Shown in pieces: positions 44,259-51,422 of a stretch of 64,000 nt of DNA (positions are counted from its first letter, which is position 1; every line of letters starts with the position of its first letter). Position numbers and translations under genes: made by a program. The notes under the pieces were generated by a model. It was not told the origin of the DNA, did no database searches, and saw only the letters and a program-made list of their open reading frames with translations. This stretch comes from Marinospirillum sp031581385 (lineage in GTDB: Bacteria; Pseudomonadota; Gammaproteobacteria; Pseudomonadales; Halomonadaceae). Where the stretch lies: assembly GCF_044810985.1 (NCBI RefSeq), contig NZ_CP085242.1, positions 1,116,001 through 1,180,000 on the forward strand, read 5' to 3'.

Positions 44259-45248
44259 ATGACCCCTTCTCCCACTGAGCCCAAAAAATCCCCGCTGCGC
44301 TTAACGGCCAAGCAAGGCTCTTGGGAGCAGATCGGAGAGGTCTGTCGCAAGGTTCGCTACAAGGTTTTTGTGGAAGAGCAACAAATACCCGAAGAGCATG
44401 AATGGGATGAGCAGGACCCTGTCAGTGAACACTTCCTGCTGCAGATTAATGACCGCCCAGCCGCCACGGCCCGCTTGACACCGGATGGCAAGGTAGGACG
44501 CTTTGCCGTACTCGCCAAGCTGAGAGACAAAAAGCTGGGAACCCGTTTGATGCAGCGCATTCTCGATCATGCCAAGCGCCTGGGACTGAAAAAACTGCAA
44601 CTCAATGCCCAGATGGAGGTCGTCAACTTCTATCTCAAGCAGGGCTTCAAAATCAGTGGAGAAGAGTTTCTTGAGGTGGGCATACCTCACCTGCCCATGG
44701 AAAAAAGCCTGATAGCCGATCTGCAGGAAGAGACTCAAGTCAGCCAGGAAGACATCCAGGAGGCCCTGGCAACCACCAGCCAAGTGCGCTTGCAAGGCAA
44801 GGAACAACTACAGGCTTGTATTGAAACCCTGATTGCCCAGGCAGCACGCAGCGTCAGCCTGGAAACACCGGCTTACTCCAGCCGCTGGTTCACCGATGCG
44901 GCTTTGGCCCCCCTGTTGAGTCTGGCCAAACGTCACCCACACAGTCGAGTTCAGTTTCTCCTGGGTGAAACCCTGCAGTTTTCCCGCCAGTCCAGCAATC
45001 TGCTCAAACTGCATCAGCGCGCACCCAGCCATATTGAAATCTGCAAGGCACACAACCTGTATCGCCCCGCTCAGCAAGCCTGGCTGTTGATTGATGACAA
45101 GCATCTGCTCTGGTGGCCGCATTATCAGGAATCCAGAGCTGAGCTCTATACAGCGGAACATCGCGAAGCCTATCGTCAGGCTCAGACCTTCAAAACCCAT
45201 TGGCAGAAAGCGGAGCAGGTCAAATACCTGCAGGGCCACCAGCTCTAA
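44259..45248 (+). CDS. GNAT acetyltransferase fused to a DUF7931/PLD-like domain
   Basis: This is a 329-residue two-domain protein. Residues 15-150 are a GNAT fold with the acetyl-CoA loop region RFAVLAKLRDKKLGTRLM and a C-terminal strand NFYLKQGFKISGEEF, similar to ElaA/YjcF-type enzymes. Residues about 180-315 resemble the DUF7931 domain, a phospholipase-D-like fold. No HxK catalytic motif of true PLD enzymes is seen, so that half is probably non-catalytic. Acceptor and role are unknown. It follows roxA by 24 bp in the same direction and may be co-transcribed. Confidence 0.82.
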   Translation: MTPSPTEPKKSPLRLTAKQGSWEQIGEVCRKVRYKVFVEEQQIPEEHEWDEQDPVSEHFLLQINDRPAATARLTPDGKVGRFAVLAKLRDKKLGTRLMQRILDHAKRLGLKKLQLNAQMEVVNFYLKQGFKISGEEFLEVGIPHLPMEKSLIADLQEETQVSQEDIQEALATTSQVRLQGKEQLQACIETLIAQAARSVSLETPAYSSRWFTDAALAPLLSLAKRHPHSRVQFLLGETLQFSRQSSNLLKLHQRAPSHIEICKAHNLYRPAQQAWLLIDDKHLLWWPHYQESRAELYTAEHREAYRQAQTFKTHWQKAEQVKYLQGHQL

Positions 45249-45264
45249 AGAATCTGCTGAGCTC

Positions 45265-45295
45265 ACCTCCTGTAGTCAGGCTACCTCTGTAGTCA
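45265..45295 (+). repeat. Direct repeat upstream of aceA
   Basis: ACCTCCTGTAGTCA (45265-45278) is repeated 18 bp later as ACCTCTGTAGTCA (45283-45295). The near two-helical-turn spacing suggests a tandem operator for isocitrate lyase. A CCCC-TGCT-GGGG hairpin and an AACCGGTT palindrome lie further downstream in the same 192-bp gap. Confidence 0.4.
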
Positions 45296-45440
45296 TATTA
45301 CAACCAAAATACCCCGACTAATGCCTATTTGTATCTCGACCCCTGCTGGGGCATGATGCACCGCACCAACCGGTTGGCAAACGCCGGTTACCGATTGAAG
45401 ATCTCCAATGAACCAGCATCTGTTTTATAGAGGAACTAGC

Positions 45441-47036
45441 ATGTCTACTTTTCAAAAAGATATTGACGCTGCCGCAACACTGAAAGAAAAAAATGGTCCT
45501 TCCTGGGATGCAATCAACCCTGAAGCCGTTGCACGCATGCGTGCTCAGAACAAATTCAAGACCGGCCTGGACATTGCCAAATACACTGCAGGCATCATGC
45601 GTCGTGACATGGCTGAGTTTGACAAGGACAAAACCAAATACACCCAGTCCCTGGGCTGCTGGCATGGTTTTGTCGGTCAACAGAAGCTGATCTCCATCAA
45701 AAAGCACTTCGGCACCACCGAACGCAAATACCTCTACCTGTCCGGCTGGATGGTTGCCGCTCTGCGTTCCGAGTTCGGCCCTCTGCCCGACCAGTCCATG
45801 CATGAAAAAACAGCAGTCGCTTCACTGGTTGAAGAGCTTTACACCTTCCTGCGTCAGGCGGATGCCCGCGAGCTGGGCGGCCTCTTCCGCGAGTTGGACA
45901 AAGCACGTGAAGCGGGTGATTCTGCTAAAGAAGCTGAAATTCAGAAGCAGATCGACAACCACGAAACCCACGTTGTTCCCATCATTGCCGACATCGATGC
46001 CGGTTTCGGTAACGCAGAAGCCACCTACCTGCTGGCCAAGAAAATGATCGAAGCCGGTGCCTGTGCCCTGCAGATCGAAAACCAGGTTGCTGACGAGAAG
46101 CAGTGTGGTCACCAGGACGGCAAGGTAACCGTGCCTCACAATGACTTCCACGCCAAAATCCGTGCCCTGCGTTACGCTTTCCTTGAGCTGGGTGTTGATG
46201 ACGGTGTCATCGTTGCCCGTACTGATTCCGAAGGCGCTGGCCTGACCAAGGAAATCGCTGTAGTTCGTGAGCCAGGCGACCAGGGCGACATCTACAACTC
46301 CTTCCTGGACGTTGAAGAAGTGGCTCCAGAAGACACCAACCCAGGTGATGTTCTGATCAGCCGTGATGGCAAGCTGGTTCGTCCCAAGCGTCTGGCTTCC
46401 GGCCTTTACCAGTTCCGTCAGGGCACCGGTCACCAGCGTTGTGTATTTGACTGCATCGAAGCCATCAATGCCGGTGCTGACCTGCTGTGGATCGAAACAG
46501 CCGTACCCACCGTGTACGAAATCCGCGACATGATGAACGAAGTGCGTAAAGTACATCCAGATGCCAAACTGGTTTACAACAACTCGCCTTCCTTCAACTG
46601 GACGCTGAACTTCCGTCAGCAGGTATTTGATGCCTGGGAGAAAGAAGGTAAAGACGTTTCTGCCTATGACCGTGCCGACCTGATGAACGCCAAGTACGAT
46701 GATTCGGAAATCTCTGCTGAAGCTGACAAGTGGGTACGCAACTTCCAGGCTGACTGTTCACGCGAAGCGAATGTTTTCCATCACCTGATCACTCTGCCGA
46801 CTTACCACACTACGGCCCTGTCCGTGGATAACCTGGCCAAAGAGTACTTTGGTGAAGCCGGTATGCTGGGCTACGTGGAAGGCGTACAGCGTAAAGAAAT
46901 CCGCCAGGGTATCGCCTGTGTCAAGCACCAGAACATGGCCGGTTCTGATCTGGGTGATGACCACAAGGAATACTACGCGGGTGAAGCAGCTCTGAAAGCA
47001 GGCGGCGCCAAAAACACTTCCAACCAGTTTGGCTAA
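45441..47036 (+). CDS. aceA: Isocitrate lyase (long, Pseudomonas type)
   Basis: This is a 531-residue glyoxylate-cycle enzyme splitting isocitrate into glyoxylate and succinate. The catalytic loop appears as KQCGHQDGK (KKCGH in short forms), with metal-site sequence IIADIDAGFGNAEATY and NNSPSFNWTLNF. The length is about 100 residues above the E. coli enzyme and matches the long form of Pseudomonas and relatives. The ATG is preceded by a GAGGA site; an in-frame ATG 11 codons earlier is less likely. No malate synthase or aceK is nearby. Confidence 0.95.
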   Translation: MSTFQKDIDAAATLKEKNGPSWDAINPEAVARMRAQNKFKTGLDIAKYTAGIMRRDMAEFDKDKTKYTQSLGCWHGFVGQQKLISIKKHFGTTERKYLYLSGWMVAALRSEFGPLPDQSMHEKTAVASLVEELYTFLRQADARELGGLFRELDKAREAGDSAKEAEIQKQIDNHETHVVPIIADIDAGFGNAEATYLLAKKMIEAGACALQIENQVADEKQCGHQDGKVTVPHNDFHAKIRALRYAFLELGVDDGVIVARTDSEGAGLTKEIAVVREPGDQGDIYNSFLDVEEVAPEDTNPGDVLISRDGKLVRPKRLASGLYQFRQGTGHQRCVFDCIEAINAGADLLWIETAVPTVYEIRDMMNEVRKVHPDAKLVYNNSPSFNWTLNFRQQVFDAWEKEGKDVSAYDRADLMNAKYDDSEISAEADKWVRNFQADCSREANVFHHLITLPTYHTTALSVDNLAKEYFGEAGMLGYVEGVQRKEIRQGIACVKHQNMAGSDLGDDHKEYYAGEAALKAGGAKNTSNQFG

Positions 47037-47091
47037 GCCGAACAGGGAAGTGATCTGACAGGCCTTCGGGCACCATCAGAGCCTTCCTGAG

Positions 47092-47129
47092 AAAAAGGCG
47101 ACCCTGAACCCCAGGTGTCGCCTTTTTTT
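47092..47129 (+). terminator. Terminator of aceA
   Basis: AAAAGGCGAC pairs with GTCGCCTTTT, the loop holds an inner CCTG/CAGG stem, and seven T follow. It lies about 55 bp after the stop. Confidence 0.92.
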
Positions 47130-47198
47130 ATGGCTGCAAGGTTTTTACGTTAAAATGACCTTCGGTTTTTTACTGCAAACTGAATAAGCGATTCAACT

Positions 47199-47762
47199 AT
47201 GACTGCTACACCGGCTTTTCTGAAAGATGCAAAAGATTTGTTAACTGAACAGGGTTTTGCCACTCGTAATATCTGGTATCACGGCACCTCCTCTGCTCTG
47301 CTCAATTCTATTCAGGAGCAGGGGCTGAAACGCTCCGGCGATCAGGCACTGAGAGAAGCAGCCAAAAAAACCATGGCGACGATTGGTAACAACTACACAG
47401 AAACAATTGAACCGGTCTTTTTAACCCCAAGCAAAGAGTTGGCCTACTACTGGGCCAGGCAAACGGTTCGCAACCGTAGTGTGCGTATTGAGGGCAACGA
47501 AGAGCCTGTTGTTCTGGAAGTTAAACTCGGGGAAGGCTTCAACTCAAAAGTAAAACCCGATGTGGGTGCTGCCAGCCTTTTACTGCTCAAAGAAGGTGAA
47601 AACTATCTGGCCCATCTGGCCGCCCTCTATCAGGAAAAGGGTTTCAATATTCCCCAAATTGATCTGATGAAAGCCGAACGCATGGAGTATCTGAACCTGT
47701 TGGGAATGGCTTATATTGATAACGATATTCCACCGGAGTGTATAGAGTTGCTTACGGAATAA
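47199..47762 (+). CDS. Small ADP-ribosyltransferase-like protein, function unknown
   Basis: This is a 187-residue soluble protein without signal peptide. It has an ART-fold signature: IWYHGTSSALLNSIQEQGLK (His28 and the Thr-Ser following), then PVFLTPSKELAYYWARQ at about 72-88. The C terminus, DNDIPPECIELL, resembles the end of many ART-like and KptA-related domains. These correspond to the H and Y positions of the H-Y-E class; I cannot place the third catalytic residue. Targets could be protein, nucleic acid or none. It stands alone between two terminators, with no obvious antitoxin partner. Confidence 0.6.
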   Translation: MTATPAFLKDAKDLLTEQGFATRNIWYHGTSSALLNSIQEQGLKRSGDQALREAAKKTMATIGNNYTETIEPVFLTPSKELAYYWARQTVRNRSVRIEGNEEPVVLEVKLGEGFNSKVKPDVGAASLLLLKEGENYLAHLAALYQEKGFNIPQIDLMKAERMEYLNLLGMAYIDNDIPPECIELLTE

Positions 47763-47800
47763 TGTCAGCTCCAGCAATACAAGTGGACTCTTGCCCCCAC

Positions 47801-47833
47801 AAAAAAAGCCCCGGCATTTTGCCAGGGCTTTTA
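47801..47833. terminator. Bidirectional terminator between ART-like gene and mvaT
   Basis: AAAAGCCC(C)GGC-ATTTT-GCC(A)GGGCTTTT forms a stem with one mismatch flanked by A and T runs, serving both convergent transcripts. Confidence 0.88.
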
Positions 47834-47855
47834 AGCTGGGGAAGAGCTGAGGTGA

Positions 47856-48224
47856 TTAGTCTCTTTCTTCGACAACCCAGCCTTCAACCGTATCGGAGCC
47901 GTACTGGGCTTTCCACTCTTTAAGCTGCTTCTGGTTGCCACCACGCGTTTCAATGCGTTCCTGGGTATTGGGGTTCACATAAATTTTAAGTTTGCGCGTA
48001 CGGCGATTGCCACGGCCCGAAGATTTACTCGGGGCTTCAGCATTCAAGGCAAAGATTTCAGCCAGATCACGCACTGAGCGTTCGTGCTTATCCAATACCG
48101 ATTCAATTTCCTGCTTGAAAGTCAGCTCTTTTTTAAGTTGGGTGTTTTCTTCCATCTTGCGCATTTCTTCCTTGAGCTTACGCATTAACTCTTCTTTTTC
48201 ACGATACGAAGCTAGAATTGACAT
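47856..48224 (-). CDS. mvaT: MvaT/MvaU-family H-NS-like nucleoid protein
   Basis: This is a 122-residue xenogeneic silencer that coats AT-rich DNA. The N-terminal half (1-65) is a charged coiled coil for oligomerisation. The C-terminal half has the AT-hook-like DNA-binding loop GRGNRRTRKLKIYVNPNT and the RGGNQKQLKEWKAQYG motif, as in Pseudomonas MvaT (ETKGGNHKTLKEWK). An ideal AGGAG precedes the ATG. MvaT-type silencers mark Pseudomonas-related lineages, in contrast to the H-NS of enteric bacteria, which helps place the organism. Confidence 0.9.
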   Translation of the reverse strand: MSILASYREKEELMRKLKEEMRKMEENTQLKKELTFKQEIESVLDKHERSVRDLAEIFALNAEAPSKSSGRGNRRTRKLKIYVNPNTQERIETRGGNQKQLKEWKAQYGSDTVEGWVVEERD

Positions 48225-48279
48225 TTTTTTCTCCTAAAATTTTCAACAGGCCGGGTAATTTTTATACAAAATAGACTTC

Positions 48280-48309
48280 TTGGCAAGTGTATTTGTTAAT
48301 TACTATAAG
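48280..48309 (+). promoter_or_regulatory. Likely sigma-70 promoter for coaE
   Basis: TTGGCA, an 18-bp spacer and TATAAG (5/6 and 5/6) lie 100 bp before coaE. The -35 overlaps a CTTGGCAAG near-palindrome that reads TTGCCA leftward towards mvaT, so the two divergent promoters may compete. Confidence 0.42.
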
Positions 48310-48408
48310 AAAGACCCTGACATTCGGAAAAAGTTTCTCCTATTTCCCTGTCATTTTTGTTTAAATAGAAACCCGCTAATAGTGTGTTGAACCGGTCAGG
48401 TGAGCTTT

Positions 48409-49038
48409 ATGCAGGTCAATTCCAAGTCTTCCTCTAATCGTGCTTTAATCATTGGTTTAACCGGTGGTATTGGCTCCGGTAAAACTGCAGCCAGTGATTT
48501 CTTTGCTGAACTGGGGGTTCAAGTTATTGATGCCGATGTACTGGCGCGCCAGGCACTGGAACTGGGTTCGCCTTTACTAAACAAGGTTTATCAGCAATTG
48601 GGGCAGGATTTACAGCAGGCTGATGGCAGCCTGGATAGAGCTGCCTTAAGAGTCAGGGTATTCAACGACCGCAAACAAAAGATCTGGTTGGAACAACTCA
48701 TTCATCCCTGGGTCAGAGAGCAAATCATCCAGGCTATTAACTCCTTCAGCGGTGATTATTTGATTCTGTCTTCGCCACTGCTGCTGGAGAGCCATCAGGA
48801 TCAACTGGTTGACCGGGTTTTAGTGGTTGACCTGCCTGAAGAGCTGCAAGTGGAAAGAACCTGCCAAAGGGATAACAATCAACGGGATCTGGTTGAAAAA
48901 ATCATGAGCAATCAACTCAGTCGCAAGGAAAGGCTGGCCAGAGCCGATGATGTTCTGGATAACAGCCAGGGGTTAAATGAACTCAAAAAGCAGGTAAACT
49001 ACTGGCATGCAATTTATCAAAAACTGGCACGGAGTTGA
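48409..49038 (+). CDS. coaE: Dephospho-CoA kinase
   Basis: This is a 209-residue enzyme of the last CoA synthesis step. The P-loop is IGLTGGIGSGKTAAS, followed by the DADVLARQAL and LILSSPLLLE motifs typical of CoaE. The ATG is preceded by AGGTGAG, making it better than a GTG three codons upstream. It is followed by yacG as in most gammaproteobacteria. Confidence 0.95.
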   Translation: MQVNSKSSSNRALIIGLTGGIGSGKTAASDFFAELGVQVIDADVLARQALELGSPLLNKVYQQLGQDLQQADGSLDRAALRVRVFNDRKQKIWLEQLIHPWVREQIIQAINSFSGDYLILSSPLLLESHQDQLVDRVLVVDLPEELQVERTCQRDNNQRDLVEKIMSNQLSRKERLARADDVLDNSQGLNELKKQVNYWHAIYQKLARS

Positions 49039-49040
49039 AA

Positions 49041-49250
49041 ATGCAGCAAACACCCACACGCATCTTTCCCTGCCCCGGTTGCGGTCAAGCCAGTATTATC
49101 AGTCAGGACAACCCCTGGCGACCTTTCTGCAGTGAGCGTTGCAAACTGATTGACCTGGGCAGCTGGGCTGCTGAAGAACACAAGATAGCAGGCGAACCGG
49201 CTCTGGATGAGATGGAGTATGATGAGTCCCTGTTCACCAGAAATGAGTGA
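49041..49250 (+). CDS. yacG: DNA gyrase inhibitor YacG
   Basis: This is a 69-residue zinc protein with the four-Cys knuckle CPGCGQ...FCSERCKLIDLG. YacG binds GyrB and blocks DNA binding by gyrase. The ATG six bases after GGAG was chosen over a TTG two codons earlier. It overlaps the convergent MutT-ThiE gene by 17 bp. Confidence 0.93.
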   Translation: MQQTPTRIFPCPGCGQASIISQDNPWRPFCSERCKLIDLGSWAAEEHKIAGEPALDEMEYDESLFTRNE

Positions 49251-50172
49251 TTCCAGCCACGCCCTGACCACCCAAGGCAAAAACACGCCTCTTGTCTTCG
49301 GGTTGCATGCCGCCCAGGGCATAAACCGGCATTTTGACTTCGTATTCAACCAATTCTTTGAACCTTTGCCAGCCCAGAGGTGAGGCACCCGGATGCGAAG
49401 GTGTCTCCAGCACCGGGGAGAGGGTGATAAAATCAGCATCAATCGCCTTGGCCTGACGCACAGAGGCGAGATCATGGCAGGCCGCAGCAACCAGCTTGCC
49501 TTTTGGCAAAGGCCGCTCAGAAAGGCTCATAAGGCGCTCTCCCGTCAGATGCACCCCGGCCGCATCGACTTCCTGCAACAGCTCAGGATCGTTGTTGAGG
49601 ATGAGGCGGGCTCCAGCCTGGTTACAGGCTTCAAGAAAGTGTGTGGCAACCCGTTGATAGCTTTGCCTGTCCAACTGATGATCCCTGAGCTGAACCAGTT
49701 TCACGCCCCGGTCCAGAGCCTGTTGAAGCCTTGTGACTGAGCTGTCGAGGTCTTGACAGGAACCAGTGATAAGATACTCATCAGGCAAGGTCAGGGCTGT
49801 GATGATGGGGTCATTGGCTTCAGGAAATTGATAATCACCCAGATCTTGCAGTTTCACCCAGCGTACAGGCTGTCCTTCGCGGCCCCAGGGCTCACCTTCA
49901 AAGCAGCTGACCTTCCAGACATCCAGGAGAATTTTCTTGGCTGGGTAGGCATGGTTAATCCTGATCAAGGGACGAGCCTGGGTGATTCGGATTCCCAACT
50001 CTTCCTGAATTTCACGTTTAAGGGCTTGGTAGCCTGTTTCATAGGGGGCCAGTTTGCCGCCGGGAAACTCCCAAAGTCCTCCCTGATCAACATTCTGGGG
50101 TCTTTGTGCAATCAGGACTTCGCCCTGGTCATTGCAGATAGTGGCAACAGCAACAAGTAGCGGATGAGGCAT
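49234..50172 (-). CDS. mutT: MutT-type Nudix hydrolase fused to a ThiE-like domain
   Basis: This is a 312-residue two-domain protein. Residues 1-130 are an 8-oxo-dGTPase MutT domain with the Nudix box GGKLAPYETGYQALKREIQEEL. Residues about 140-310 have a TIM-barrel like thiamine-phosphate synthase (KLVQLRDHQL, RLILNNDPEL, GVHLTGERLM, ITLSPVLETPSHPGA). The fusion is known in Pseudomonas and relatives near argJ/secA, and the function of the ThiE-like half is unknown. It lacks much of the usual ThiE pyrophosphate loop, so thiamine synthesis is doubtful. Confidence 0.92.
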   Translation of the reverse strand: MPHPLLVAVATICNDQGEVLIAQRPQNVDQGGLWEFPGGKLAPYETGYQALKREIQEELGIRITQARPLIRINHAYPAKKILLDVWKVSCFEGEPWGREGQPVRWVKLQDLGDYQFPEANDPIITALTLPDEYLITGSCQDLDSSVTRLQQALDRGVKLVQLRDHQLDRQSYQRVATHFLEACNQAGARLILNNDPELLQEVDAAGVHLTGERLMSLSERPLPKGKLVAAACHDLASVRQAKAIDADFITLSPVLETPSHPGASPLGWQRFKELVEYEVKMPVYALGGMQPEDKRRVFALGGQGVAGITHFW

Positions 50173-50187
50173 AATCTAATCAGTATC

Positions 50188-51405
50188 CTAAGTGCGATAG
50201 TCAGCGTTGATCGTCACATAATCATGTGAAAAATCACAAGTCCAGACATCTTCGCAATGCTGGCCACGGCCCAGCTGAATTTTGAGGGTGATTTCCGCTT
50301 CCTGCATCACTGCCGAGCCCGCTTCTTCTGTATAGCTGGCAGCACGTCCACCCTGCTCCACTAGCAGCACATCACCCAGGTAAACGGTGACCCCTTCCAC
50401 ATTCAGTGACTCAAGTCCGGGCGCACGCCCGACTGCGGCAAGAATCCTGCCCCAGTTGGCATCACTGGCATACAGGGCTGTTTTGACCAGAGGGGAATGA
50501 GCCACTGTATAGGCAACACTCAGGGCTTCTTTCTGACTGGCCGCCTCTTCCACCTGTATACGTACAAACTTGGTGGCCCCTTCCCCATCACGGACAATCG
50601 CCAAAGCCAGCTCCTGCATCACCTGATTCAGTGCTTCGACAAAACACGCCAGATCGTCCGGCTGGTCTTCACTGAGGTGCGGCCCCTGATTGGTAGCCAT
50701 CAGAATACAGCTGTCATTGGTTGAGGTATCACCATCAATCGTGATGCGGTTGAAACTGATGTCACAGCTTTGCTTCAGCAGTTTCTTCAAGAGGGGTTGA
50801 GAAAGCGAAGCATCCGTGGCAATGAACCCCAGCATGGTGGCCATATCGGGCTTGATCATGCCGGCACCCTTGGCAATTCCACTGATTCTGACTGTCTGTC
50901 CCTGAATTTCACATCGGGCGGTTGCACCTTTAGGAAGGGTGTCGGTTGTCATGATCCCGGAAGCAGCTGCGGCCCAACCAAGGTCATTGAGATCAGCAAT
51001 GGCAGACGGCAGGCCTGCCAGCAAGCGTTCCATCGGCAAGGGCTCACCAATAACCCCGGTTGAGAAAGGCAGCACTTCTTCCGGACGACAGCCCATCAGG
51101 CTGGCCACTTCCACACAGGTGCGCTCGGCATCCCGTAACCCTTGGGGGCCGGTTCCGGCATTGGCGTTTCCGGTGTTGATGACCAGATAACGCGGCTGTG
51201 CCTGCTGCAAATGTTTTTTGGCCAGCTGGACTGGGGCGGCACAAAATGCATTCAAGGTAAAAACCCCGGCACTGTGACTGCCAGCCGCCAATTCCAGGAT
51301 CACCAGGTCTTTACGACCGGTTTTTTTGATACCAGCACTGCCGGTGCCTAGTTTAAGCCCCTGAACAGCATTGAATTCAGGCAGAGTTAATTCTCCAACA
51401 GCCAT
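50188..51405 (-). CDS. argJ: Bifunctional ornithine/N-acetylglutamate acetyltransferase ArgJ
   Basis: This is a 405-residue Ntn-type enzyme of the acetyl cycle in arginine synthesis. It self-cleaves before the Thr in the KGAGMIKPDMATMLGF region (ALA/Thr site). A GAGGTG site precedes the chosen ATG; a longer in-frame start is unlikely. It is placed between secA and the MutT fusion, as in Pseudomonas. Confidence 0.94.
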   Translation of the reverse strand: MAVGELTLPEFNAVQGLKLGTGSAGIKKTGRKDLVILELAAGSHSAGVFTLNAFCAAPVQLAKKHLQQAQPRYLVINTGNANAGTGPQGLRDAERTCVEVASLMGCRPEEVLPFSTGVIGEPLPMERLLAGLPSAIADLNDLGWAAAASGIMTTDTLPKGATARCEIQGQTVRISGIAKGAGMIKPDMATMLGFIATDASLSQPLLKKLLKQSCDISFNRITIDGDTSTNDSCILMATNQGPHLSEDQPDDLACFVEALNQVMQELALAIVRDGEGATKFVRIQVEEAASQKEALSVAYTVAHSPLVKTALYASDANWGRILAAVGRAPGLESLNVEGVTVYLGDVLLVEQGGRAASYTEEAGSAVMQEAEITLKIQLGRGQHCEDVWTCDFSHDYVTINADYRT

Positions 51406-51422
51406 TGAGCCCACCTCTTTGT

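Noticed and set aside
47199..48224. Toxin-antitoxin pair made of the ART-like gene and mvaT
   Set aside because: The genes converge across a strong terminator and the second is a clear MvaT nucleoid protein.
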